From SZUA-229 sp041589175 (GTDB lineage: Bacteria; Pseudomonadota; Gammaproteobacteria; SZUA-229), in assembly GCA_041589175.1 (NCBI GenBank), contig JBFHWF010000023.1, positions 1-31,486 on the forward strand: a DNA stretch of 31,486 bases, given 5' to 3'. The notes beneath the pieces were generated by a model, which made no database searches, had not been told where the DNA came from, and saw only the letters and a program-made list of their open reading frames with translations. Positions 1 to 7,600 of this stretch are shown piece by piece. Within the stretch, counting starts at the first letter, position 1; each line of letters starts with the position of its first letter. Position numbers and translations under genes: made by a program.

Positions 1-822
1 CTCTACCCCGTTGCCGGCTACGGCACACGCTTTCTGCCTGCTACCAAGTCAATGCCAAAGGAAATGCTACCCATCGTAGACAAACCCCTGATCCAGTATG
101 CGGCGGAGGAAGCCATGGACGCAGGCATGACGGAAAATGCCTTCGTGACCGGCCGTGGCAAGCATGCCATCCCCAATCACTTTGATATCAGTTACGAGCT
201 GGAAAGCGAAATCTCAGGCACGGGAAAAGAAGAAAAACTTAAGGACATTCGCGAGCTGATTGCCAACTGCACCTTCACCTACACCCGGCAGAACCAGATG
301 AAAGGCCTGGGCCACGCCATTCTGACTGGCGAGCGCATGGTAGGCGACCAGCCTTTTGGGGTTATTCTGGCGGATGACCTGTGCATTGCCGACGAAGGTG
401 GACAGGGCGTTATGGCACAGATGGTTGACCTGTATAAGCAGTTCCGCTGCAGCATTGTGGCTATCGAAGAAGTGCCTATGGAAAACATCAGCGCCTATGG
501 CGTGATCGACGGCGAGCAAATCAACGACCACATCTTCCGCGTTAAAGATATGGTCGAAAAACCCCCCGCCGACAAGGCTCCCAGCAATCTGGCGGTTATC
601 GGTCGTTATATTCTGACACCGGATATTTTCGATATTCTGCGCGAAACACCACCCGGCGCCAATGGCGAGGTCCAGCTGACCGATGCCATTATGACCCAGG
701 CACAAAACGGCTGTGTGATGGCCTATAAATTCAAGGGACGTCGTTTTGACTGTGGTAGCGTTGATGGTTTCGTCGAAGCCACTAACTACTGTTACGAAAA
801 TATCTACAAGAAGAAGTCATAA
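1..822 (+). CDS. galU: UTP--glucose-1-phosphate uridylyltransferase, 5' end missing
   Basis: GalU makes UDP-glucose from UTP and glucose-1-phosphate in the cytoplasm, for envelope polysaccharides. The frame is open from base 1 and reads VAGYGTRFLPATK, the nucleotide-binding loop of the family, then PKEMLPIVDKPLIQY. The ATG at 52 is therefore internal, and about a dozen N-terminal residues lie outside the window. Other family motifs are GLGHAI (about residue 101), FGVILADDL and the C-terminal FDCGSVDGFVEATNY. In the window 273 residues are present, close to the usual full length of about 280-300. It is followed by a 13-bp inverted repeat and then gltB on the same strand. Nothing suggests that it is damaged other than the window cut. 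Confidence 0.95.
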   Translation, partial: LYPVAGYGTRFLPATKSMPKEMLPIVDKPLIQYAAEEAMDAGMTENAFVTGRGKHAIPNHFDISYELESEISGTGKEEKLKDIRELIANCTFTYTRQNQMKGLGHAILTGERMVGDQPFGVILADDLCIADEGGQGVMAQMVDLYKQFRCSIVAIEEVPMENISAYGVIDGEQINDHIFRVKDMVEKPPADKAPSNLAVIGRYILTPDIFDILRETPPGANGEVQLTDAIMTQAQNGCVMAYKFKGRRFDCGSVDGFVEATNYCYENIYKKKS

Positions 823-834
823 GCGCTCTTCATC

Positions 835-872
835 CCCTGGTCTGCCGTTATTTAACCACCGGCAGACCAGGG
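835..872 (+). terminator. Perfect 13-bp inverted repeat after galU, possible terminator
   Basis: The arms CCCTGGTCTGCCG (835-847) and CGGCAGACCAGGG (860-872) are perfectly complementary around a 12-base AT-rich loop. The stem starts 12 bases after the galU stop. There is no T-run on its 3' side, so it is not a textbook intrinsic terminator. It may stop transcription less efficiently, protect the 3' end of the mRNA, or bind a protein. Confidence 0.45.
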
Positions 873-894
873 CAATCACCCCCGATAAACCCTA

Positions 895-924
895 CTCATA
901 CTAAGCTTTAAGCTTAGCTATATT
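895..924 (+). promoter_or_regulatory. Palindrome next to a possible -10 element upstream of gltB
   Basis: CTAAGCTTTAAGCTTAG (901-917) is a perfect 17-base palindrome with one central base. It ends one base before TATATT (919-924), which resembles a sigma-70 -10 box. No convincing -35 hexamer is visible at the right distance, as expected for an activator-dependent or weak promoter. The position between -35 and -10 would suit an operator for gltB. The promoter role is inferred. Confidence 0.3.
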
Positions 925-984
925 ACTCACCTCTAATCTTTTTTTTAGCTGCCTTTTCCTGTAAAATGACCGGCCCTTTGTCCG

Positions 985-1019
985 TCGCCCAGGCCAGTAT
1001 CGTGGCCAGTACGGGGCGA
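985..1019 (+). other. Nested stem-loop in the gltB leader
   Basis: TCGCCC (985-990) can pair with GGGCGA (1014-1019). Inside it, GGCCA (992-996) can pair with TGGCC (1003-1007). A further palindrome, CACCCGGGTG (1056-1065), sits just before the gltB Shine-Dalgarno sequence AGAGG. The leader may therefore be structured. I do not recognise it as a known riboswitch. Confidence 0.25.
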
Positions 1020-1078
1020 GATTCCGGATAGCAGAATATTGATCAAATGCCCGCTCACCCGGGTGTTAAGAGGCAGTT

Positions 1079-4000
1079 ATGAGCGAAAATAACAACATCT
1101 TCAATCAGTACACACGTCCGAACAAGCACGGTCTGTATGACCCTGCCAATGAAACTGAAAACTGTGGTGTCGGTTTTGTCGCTCATATAAAAGGCGAACC
1201 CAGCCACCAGATCGTAGAAGACGCCGACCATATCCTGCGCCGCATGGTGCACCGTGGCGCCTGCGGCTGCGAAACCAATACCGGTGACGGCGCGGGTATT
1301 ATGACCAACCTGCCCTATGAATTCCTCAAGCGTGTTGCGAAAGAAGACCTGGGCACTGATCTGCCAGAAAAAGGCCGTTACGCCGCGGGTAACGTATTCC
1401 TGCCAGTCAATGAAACCGAGCGTGCCGAGTGCAAGAAACTGGTTAACCAGTTGATTGAAGCCGCTGGCCAGACCCTTATTGGCTGGCGTGAACTGCCGGT
1501 CGATCCGATTAAGGCTGACATCGGCCCGACTGCACGTGCGGCCATGCCGCATATGGAACAGCTGTTTGTCGCAGCAGCAGATGGTGTTGATAGTGATGAG
1601 TTCGAGCGTAAGCTGTATGTTTTACGCAAGGACAGCACCAACCAGATTCGCGCCAATGCGTCGATTGAACAACGTGAACTGTTTTATTTCTGTTCACTGT
1701 CGACCAAGGTTATTGTCTACAAGGGTATGTTAAACCCGGACCAGATGATGCCCTTCTATGCCGACCTGAATGCAACCGACTTTACTGCACACCTGGCAAT
1801 GGTGCACTCACGCTTCTCAACCAATACCTTCCCTTCATGGGATCGCGCACAGCCCAAGCGCTTTATGAGTCACAACGGTGAAATCAATACACGCCTGGGT
1901 AATGCCAGCTGGATGGCTGCACGTGAAGGTACTGCAGAAAGCGAGCTGTTTGGTGAAGACATCAAGCGCGTTCTGCCTGTTATCGAACCCGATGTTTCCG
2001 ACTCCGGCAGCTTCGACAACGTGCTTGAATTCCTGCTAATGGGGGGTCGCAGCCTGCAGGAAGCCGTGATGATGATGGTGCCTGAAGCCTGGCAGAACGA
2101 TAACAGCATGTCGGATGAGAAGCGCGCCTTCTATGAATACCAGTCAGCACTGATGGAACCCTGGGATGGCCCAGCCTCGATCGTATTTACCGATGGTCGC
2201 TATATCGGCGCCACCCTCGACCGTAATGGCCTACGCCCAAGTCGTTATTATCTAACTCACGATGACCGCGTCATTATGGCATCGGAAGTTGGCGTGCTGC
2301 CGGTCGATTCAGATAACGTAAAACTCAAGGGTCGCCTGCAACCGGGCAAAATGTTCCTGATCGATTTCGACCAGGGTCGTATGATTCCTGACGAAGAACT
2401 CAAACACGAATTTGCTTCTCGCCAGCCGTACCACGAGTGGCTGGCTAACCAGCGCATTCTGCTTTCACAACTGGAACCTGGCAAAGAAGCACATGGCTTC
2501 AACCAGGAAGACCTGCTACCACGCATGCGCGCATTTGGTTACACCACTGAAACCATGCAGTTCATGTTACTGCCTCTGGTGAAAGAAGGTCGAGACCCCG
2601 TTGGTTCTATGGGTAACGACGCCGCACTGGCCTGCATGTCAGATAAGTCACGTATGATCTATGACTACTTCAAGCAGTTATTCGCACAGGTTACCAATCC
2701 GGCAATCGACTCGATTCGTGAAGAAGTCGTCATGTCTCTGCAGTGTTACATTGGCCCGGAAAAGAACCTGCTGGAATCCAGCGAAGAGCATGCGCATCGC
2801 CTGCAGATTCCTCACCCGATCATTACCAATGAAGAACTGGCCGCACTCAAGCACATTGACTACCGTGGCTGGACATCACAGACCATCGATATCACCTATG
2901 ATATCTCGGAAGGTGAAACGGGTCTGACAAAAGCCCTCGATCGCATCTGCAATGAAGCCGAGCAGGCCATTAATGACGGCCACAGCCTGGTTATACTGTC
3001 TGATCGTTCAATCAGTGCCACACGTGTGCCGGTTAGTGCACTACTGGCAACCGGTGCGGTGCACCAGCATCTGGTGAAAATGCATATGCGTACTCGTATT
3101 GGCCTGGTACTGGAATCCGGTGAAGCCCGTGAAGTTCACCATCACTGCCTGCTGACCGGTTTCGGCATTGATGCGATCAACCCGTACCTGGCATTCGAAG
3201 CCCTGTGGGACGCACAGCGTAAAGGTCTGCTGCCAGAAAAATATGATACCGACGACAAGATCGTTGCGGGCTACCGCAAGTCTGTTGGCAAGGGCATGTT
3301 CAAAGTGTTTGCAAAAATGGGTATCTCGACGCTGCAGTCATACAAGGCGGCGCAAATTTTTGAAGCCGTTGGCCTCGACGAAGATGTTATTGCACGCTGT
3401 TTTGAAGGCACCGCGAGCCGTATCAAGGGTGTTAACCTGAGCGTACTGGCGCAGGAGTCATTGCGCCGTCATGCACTGGGCTACTCTGCAAAAGAATCGA
3501 AGGTCACAGTACTGCCTAACCAGGGTGATATGCACTGGCGCGCCAGCGGTGACAAACACATGTGGAACCCGCTGAGTATTTCCAGCCTGCAGCAGGCTGC
3601 ACGCAGTGGTGACAAGAGCGCTTACCAGCACTTCTCGAAGCTTGCTAACGAAGACACGAAGAAATGCACCCTGCGCGGCATGCTCGACTTCAAGACTGGC
3701 GTAAAACCTGCGATTGATATCAACGAAGTTGAAGACGCAAAAGAAATTGTTAAGCGCTTTGCAACCGGTGCAATGAGCTTTGGTTCTATTTCACCTGAAT
3801 CTCACGAATCACTGGCAATCGCGATGAACCGCATGGGCGGAAAATCCAACACAGGTGAAGGCGGTGAAGATGCAGCGCGCTGGACACCGGAAGCCAATGG
3901 TGACTCACGCCGTTCTGCGATCAAGCAGGTTGCGTCGGGGCGTTTTGGTGTCACCATCGACTACCTGACTAATGCCGATGAAATACAGATAAAAGTTTCA

Positions 4001-5641
4001 CAGGGCGCCAAGCCCGGTGAAGGCGGTGAACTACCCGGCAAGAAAGTTGACGAGCTGATTGCTCGCCTGCGTCACTCAACACCGGGCGTTGGCCTGATCA
4101 GCCCACCACCACACCACGACATTTATTCGATCGAGGATCTCGCGCAGCTGATTCACGACCTGAAGAATGCCAACCGTGAAGCACGTATTTCCGTGAAGCT
4201 GGTTGCTGAGAATGGTGTTGGGACCATTGCCTCCGGTGTCACCAAGGCACATGCAGACCACATTGTTATCGCCGGTCACGACGGCGGGACAGGTGCATCT
4301 CCAATCACATCTATTAAGCACGCGGGCCTGCCGTGGGAGCTGGGTGTTGCCGAAACTCACCAGACCCTGGTCATGAATGACCTGCGTTCGCGCGTTGTAA
4401 TCCAGACTGACGGCCAGATGAAGACAGGACGCGATGTTGCGATTGCTGCACTACTGGGCGCAGAAGAATACGGCTTTGCAACCGCACCTTTAATCACACT
4501 GGGTTGTGTCATGATGCGCAAGTGTCATCTGAACACCTGCCCGGTCGGTATTGCAACCCAGGACAAGGAACTGCGCAAAAAATTCAAGGGCAAGCCAGAG
4601 CACGTCGTTAACTATCTGTTTATGGTTGCCGAAGAAATGCGTGAGATCATGGCCAGCCTTGGTTTCCGCACCGTAAACGAAATGATTGGTCGCGTTGATT
4701 GCCTGCAACAGTCTACTGATACCGAACACTGGAAACAGAGTGGTATCGATCTGAGCATGCTGTTAACGCCAGCACAGAAACCCCATCCAAACGTGGAAGT
4801 TCACCAGACAATCAAACAGGATCATGGCCTGGAAGATGCGCTGGATAATCAGCTTATCGAACTGGCAAAACCTGCACTGGAAAAAGGCGAGAAGGTCGAT
4901 ATCGAGCTACCGGTTATAAACATTAATCGCGTAGTGGGGACCATGCTATCCAACGAAGTAGCGAAACGTTATGGCGCAGAAATGCTGCCCCATGACACCA
5001 TCAACATCAGGCTAACAGGTTCTGCCGGTCAGTCACTGGGTGCCTTCCTCGCGAAAGGCATCACTATCGAGGTTGAAGGCGATGCCAATGACTATGTTGG
5101 CAAGGGGCTGAGCGGTGGACGCGTTATCGTTGCACCACCAAAGAACAGCACCTTCGTTGCGGAAGAAAATATTATCGTCGGTAATGTCTGTCTGTATGGC
5201 GCAACCAGTGGTGAAGCTTACTTCCGTGGTATTGCAGCAGAACGTTTCTGCGTACGTAACTCAGGTGCGTCCGCTGTTGTTGAAGGTATTGGCGACCACG
5301 GCTGTGAATACATGACCGGTGGTCGTGCAGTCGTGCTTGGTCCAGTTGGACGCAACTTCGCTGCGGGTATGAGTGGTGGTGTTGCCTATATCTGGGATCA
5401 TGCAGGTGATCTGTCAACCCGATGCAATATGGGCATGGTGGCACTGGAAAGTGTCAAGGCAGAGGAAGACATCAACGAACTTAAGACGCTGATTGAAAAC
5501 CATCTGAAGTATACCGGCTCAGCTGTTGCAGAGCGTTTACTGAAAGACTGGGATGGCGCATTAAGCCAGTTTGTTAAAGTCATGCCAACTGACTACAAGC
5601 GAGTGCTTGAAGCGCAGAAGAAAAAGGCGAATGCTGCTTAG
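1079..5641 (+). CDS. gltB: Glutamate synthase (NADPH), large subunit
   Basis: The large subunit of glutamate synthase hydrolyses glutamine and transfers the ammonia to 2-oxoglutarate. It works with GltD in the cytoplasm for nitrogen assimilation. The product has 1520 residues, the normal length. Cys29 in the sequence ENCGVGF matches the N-terminal nucleophile of the glutaminase domain, so residues 1-28 should be a cleaved propeptide. The central and FMN-binding synthase domains follow, including MSFGSISPESHESLAIAMNR and EGGELPGKKV. The 3Fe-4S cysteines are C1143, C1149 and C1154 (CVMMRKCHLNTCPVG). The C-terminal GXGXG-type beta-helix region is intact. The start ATG has AGAGG upstream. gltD follows after 232 bp occupied by a repeat element. 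Confidence 0.98.
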   Translation: MSENNNIFNQYTRPNKHGLYDPANETENCGVGFVAHIKGEPSHQIVEDADHILRRMVHRGACGCETNTGDGAGIMTNLPYEFLKRVAKEDLGTDLPEKGRYAAGNVFLPVNETERAECKKLVNQLIEAAGQTLIGWRELPVDPIKADIGPTARAAMPHMEQLFVAAADGVDSDEFERKLYVLRKDSTNQIRANASIEQRELFYFCSLSTKVIVYKGMLNPDQMMPFYADLNATDFTAHLAMVHSRFSTNTFPSWDRAQPKRFMSHNGEINTRLGNASWMAAREGTAESELFGEDIKRVLPVIEPDVSDSGSFDNVLEFLLMGGRSLQEAVMMMVPEAWQNDNSMSDEKRAFYEYQSALMEPWDGPASIVFTDGRYIGATLDRNGLRPSRYYLTHDDRVIMASEVGVLPVDSDNVKLKGRLQPGKMFLIDFDQGRMIPDEELKHEFASRQPYHEWLANQRILLSQLEPGKEAHGFNQEDLLPRMRAFGYTTETMQFMLLPLVKEGRDPVGSMGNDAALACMSDKSRMIYDYFKQLFAQVTNPAIDSIREEVVMSLQCYIGPEKNLLESSEEHAHRLQIPHPIITNEELAALKHIDYRGWTSQTIDITYDISEGETGLTKALDRICNEAEQAINDGHSLVILSDRSISATRVPVSALLATGAVHQHLVKMHMRTRIGLVLESGEAREVHHHCLLTGFGIDAINPYLAFEALWDAQRKGLLPEKYDTDDKIVAGYRKSVGKGMFKVFAKMGISTLQSYKAAQIFEAVGLDEDVIARCFEGTASRIKGVNLSVLAQESLRRHALGYSAKESKVTVLPNQGDMHWRASGDKHMWNPLSISSLQQAARSGDKSAYQHFSKLANEDTKKCTLRGMLDFKTGVKPAIDINEVEDAKEIVKRFATGAMSFGSISPESHESLAIAMNRMGGKSNTGEGGEDAARWTPEANGDSRRSAIKQVASGRFGVTIDYLTNADEIQIKVSQGAKPGEGGELPGKKVDELIARLRHSTPGVGLISPPPHHDIYSIEDLAQLIHDLKNANREARISVKLVAENGVGTIASGVTKAHADHIVIAGHDGGTGASPITSIKHAGLPWELGVAETHQTLVMNDLRSRVVIQTDGQMKTGRDVAIAALLGAEEYGFATAPLITLGCVMMRKCHLNTCPVGIATQDKELRKKFKGKPEHVVNYLFMVAEEMREIMASLGFRTVNEMIGRVDCLQQSTDTEHWKQSGIDLSMLLTPAQKPHPNVEVHQTIKQDHGLEDALDNQLIELAKPALEKGEKVDIELPVININRVVGTMLSNEVAKRYGAEMLPHDTINIRLTGSAGQSLGAFLAKGITIEVEGDANDYVGKGLSGGRVIVAPPKNSTFVAEENIIVGNVCLYGATSGEAYFRGIAAERFCVRNSGASAVVEGIGDHGCEYMTGGRAVVLGPVGRNFAAGMSGGVAYIWDHAGDLSTRCNMGMVALESVKAEEDINELKTLIENHLKYTGSAVAERLLKDWDGALSQFVKVMPTDYKRVLEAQKKKANAA

Positions 5642-5683
5642 CAGCATGCCTTCGTTCATTAAAGTTTTTGATTTAAAAAGAAA

Positions 5684-5849
5684 CCGCAAATGAACGCAAA
5701 TGAACGCAAATAGACGCGATATTGCAGATGAACATTTGAAATATCTGCATGAAGCCAACTATTGATATTGGTTTCGGTGCAGGCAATTAAAATGCATCTG
5801 CATTTATAAATCGCGTTCATTAGCGTATTTCGCGTTGTTAGCGTGAATC
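5684..5849. repeat. Intergenic inverted-repeat element, copy A (gltB-gltD)
   Basis: The left arm (5684-5718) contains two full tandem units CGCAAATGAA and a third degenerate one ending in ACGCG. The right arm (5812-5849) is built on the inverted unit, for example CGCGTTCATTAGCG, and is an imperfect reverse complement of the left arm. Between them are two smaller inverted repeats: GCAGAT/ATCTGC (5724-5729/5743-5748) and AAATGCA/TGCATTT (5790-5796/5799-5805). There is no open frame of note. The first 28 bases of the left arm (5684-5711) are identical to the left arm of copy B at 7337. It resembles a small non-coding mobile or palindromic intergenic element. Confidence 0.7.
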
Positions 5850-5873
5850 TTTTAATAAAAGGTTATTTAGACA

Positions 5874-7325
5874 ATGGGTAAAGTAACAGGTTTTAAAGAG
5901 TTCGAAAGAAAGACTGCACCGTATCGTGATGCGGAAGAACGCCTGAAAGACTTTAAGGAAATATACACGGAACATAATGACGAGCACCTGTCTACACAGG
6001 GCGCACGCTGTATGGACTGCGGTATACCTTTCTGTCAGTCTGAAACTGGCTGCCCTGTCGACAACCTGATTCCTGAGTGGAACGATCTCGTTTATAACGG
6101 CCGCTGGGAAGATGCAAATGCACGGCTGCACCATACCAACAACTTCCCGGAATTCACTGGTCGAGTTTGCCCGGCTCCCTGTGAAGGCGCCTGCGTCCTT
6201 GGCGTTATCGAGCCTGCTGTTACTATCAAAAACATCGAATGCGCTATTGTAGACCGTGCATTTGATGAAGGCTGGGTCAAGCCACAGCCTCCTGAAAATC
6301 GCACAGGTAAGAAAGTTGCAATCGTCGGCTCTGGCCCTGCAGGCCTGGCTGCTGCACAACAGTTAAACAACATGGGTCATAGTGTTACCGTTTATGAACG
6401 CGCCGATCGCATCGGAGGACTGCTGATGTATGGCATTCCAAACATGAAACTGGAAAAAGCGATCGTAGACCGTCGTGTCGATATTATGCGCGAAGAAGGC
6501 ATTGAGTTTGTCACCAATGCAGATGTCGGTAATAACGTCGACGTTAAAGAACTCATGGACAGCACAGATGCACTGCTACTTGCCACCGGCTCAACCACAG
6601 GCCGCGACCTGCCAATAGATGGCCGCGAACTGGATGGCATTCATCTGGCGATGGAATTTCTCACCGCAAACACCAAAAGCCTGCTAGATTCAAACCTGGA
6701 AGACGGTAACTACATCTCTGCAAAAGACAAGAATGTTATTGTCATTGGCGGCGGCGACACGGGCACTGACTGTATCGGCACTTCACTGCGCCACGGTTGT
6801 AAGTCTGTTGTTAACTTCGAATTAATGCCTCGCCCACCACAGGAGCGTGCCGAAAATAATCCATGGCCCGCATGGCCTCACATTTATCGCGTAGACTATG
6901 GCCATGAAGAAGCTGAGCGTGTGCAGGGCGAAGACCCTCGCACTTATTGCGTATTATCCAAAGGTTTCAGCGGAGAAAACGGCAAAGTAACCAGCGTTAC
7001 CACGAAAGAAGTCGAATGGGTTAGCGACGAGGAAACCGGTCAGTGGAAAATGCAGGAAGTTGCTGGTTCAGAAAAAGAATGGCCAGCAGACCTGATTCTG
7101 TTAGCCATGGGCTTTACTGGACCTGAGCATTACATCAGTGATGCACTTGGTCTGGACTACGACGAGCGCTCAAACTACAAGGCCGAATATGGCCAGTTTG
7201 CAACCAGTATCCCTGGTGTTTATGCTGCTGGCGATTGCCGTCGTGGTCAGTCACTGGTTGTCTGGGGCATTAACGAGGGACGCCTTGCTGCTGACGAGAT
7301 TGATAGTTACCTGATGAACAGTTAA
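5874..7325 (+). CDS. gltD: Glutamate synthase (NADPH), small subunit
   Basis: GltD takes electrons from NADPH through FAD and passes them via iron-sulfur clusters to GltB. The product has 483 residues. Its N-terminal cluster-binding cysteines are C46, C49, C54 and C60, then C99, C103 and C107. The FAD-binding motif is GSGPAG (152-157). A second Rossmann motif, VIGGGDTGTD, should bind NADPH. The C-terminal FAD signature GVYAAGDCRRGQSLVVWGI is intact. The ATG follows a weak AAGG about 13 bases upstream. The gene starts 24 bases after repeat copy A, so it is either co-transcribed with gltB through that element or has a promoter within it. Confidence 0.97.
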   Translation: MGKVTGFKEFERKTAPYRDAEERLKDFKEIYTEHNDEHLSTQGARCMDCGIPFCQSETGCPVDNLIPEWNDLVYNGRWEDANARLHHTNNFPEFTGRVCPAPCEGACVLGVIEPAVTIKNIECAIVDRAFDEGWVKPQPPENRTGKKVAIVGSGPAGLAAAQQLNNMGHSVTVYERADRIGGLLMYGIPNMKLEKAIVDRRVDIMREEGIEFVTNADVGNNVDVKELMDSTDALLLATGSTTGRDLPIDGRELDGIHLAMEFLTANTKSLLDSNLEDGNYISAKDKNVIVIGGGDTGTDCIGTSLRHGCKSVVNFELMPRPPQERAENNPWPAWPHIYRVDYGHEEAERVQGEDPRTYCVLSKGFSGENGKVTSVTTKEVEWVSDEETGQWKMQEVAGSEKEWPADLILLAMGFTGPEHYISDALGLDYDERSNYKAEYGQFATSIPGVYAAGDCRRGQSLVVWGINEGRLAADEIDSYLMNS

Positions 7326-7371
7326 AAGCTCTTTTTCCGCAAATGAACGCAAATGAACGCAAATATTTTTT

Positions 7372-7396
7372 ATGTGTATGTGTTCCACATACACAT
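7372..7396. other. Perfect 11-bp hairpin inside repeat copy B
   Basis: ATGTGTATGTG (7372-7382) and CACATACACAT (7386-7396) are perfectly complementary around the loop TTC. It follows gltD by about 45 bases and has a T-rich stretch before it, not after it, on the plus strand. On the minus strand the stem would be followed by AAAAAATATTTGCG rather than a T-run, so it is not a clear terminator in either direction. Confidence 0.5.
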
Positions 7397-7457
7397 CGTG
7401 CGTTCAACGAAGGCGACCTCCATCACTCGGCGTCTTTGTCATGAAAATAGTCTCGGG

Positions 7458-7499
7458 GAGCTACTTAACGAATGCGTCTCTTGTTGAGACGCCTAGCTC
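7458..7499. other. Two-part stem-loop inside repeat copy B
   Basis: The outer arms GAGCTA (7458-7463) and TAGCTC (7494-7499) enclose the perfect inner hairpin GCGTCTC/GAGACGC (7474-7480 and 7486-7492) with loop TTGTT. The inner stem is 7 bp and the outer 6 bp, with an asymmetric internal loop. A folded RNA or a DNA cruciform would be possible. I do not recognise the family. Confidence 0.4.
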
Positions 7500-7600
7500 T
7501 CTACAAATTACCTCACTCAATAACCAGAATCATTATCAATTCTTAGCGTTTATTCACGTTCATTTGCGGACAACCATGCTTTTTAGGGCATAATAGATTT

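Larger units (their letters stand above)
7337..7569. repeat. Intergenic inverted-repeat element, copy B (gltD-dnaG)
   Basis: The left arm (7337-7364) is CCGC followed by tandem AAATGAACGC units. The right arm (7545-7569) reads as the reverse complement: its outer 13 bases, CGTTCATTTGCGG, match exactly and the rest imperfectly. The total length is about 230 bp, starting 11 bases after the gltD stop and ending 31 bases before dnaG. A short open frame at 7372-7593 lies within it, but I do not call it a gene. The interior differs from copy A, so only the ends are conserved. This pattern suits a MITE-like element or a family with variable cargo. Confidence 0.7.

Noticed and set aside
5684..5716. 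Tandem CGCAAATGAA units as a possible CRISPR array
   Set aside because: The units are about 10 bases, adjoin without spacers, and are part of a larger inverted repeat. No cas genes are present.
7372..7593. 73-codon open frame upstream of dnaG
   Set aside because: It begins inside a perfect hairpin, lies in the repeat element, has no ribosome site and shows no recognisable protein sequence.
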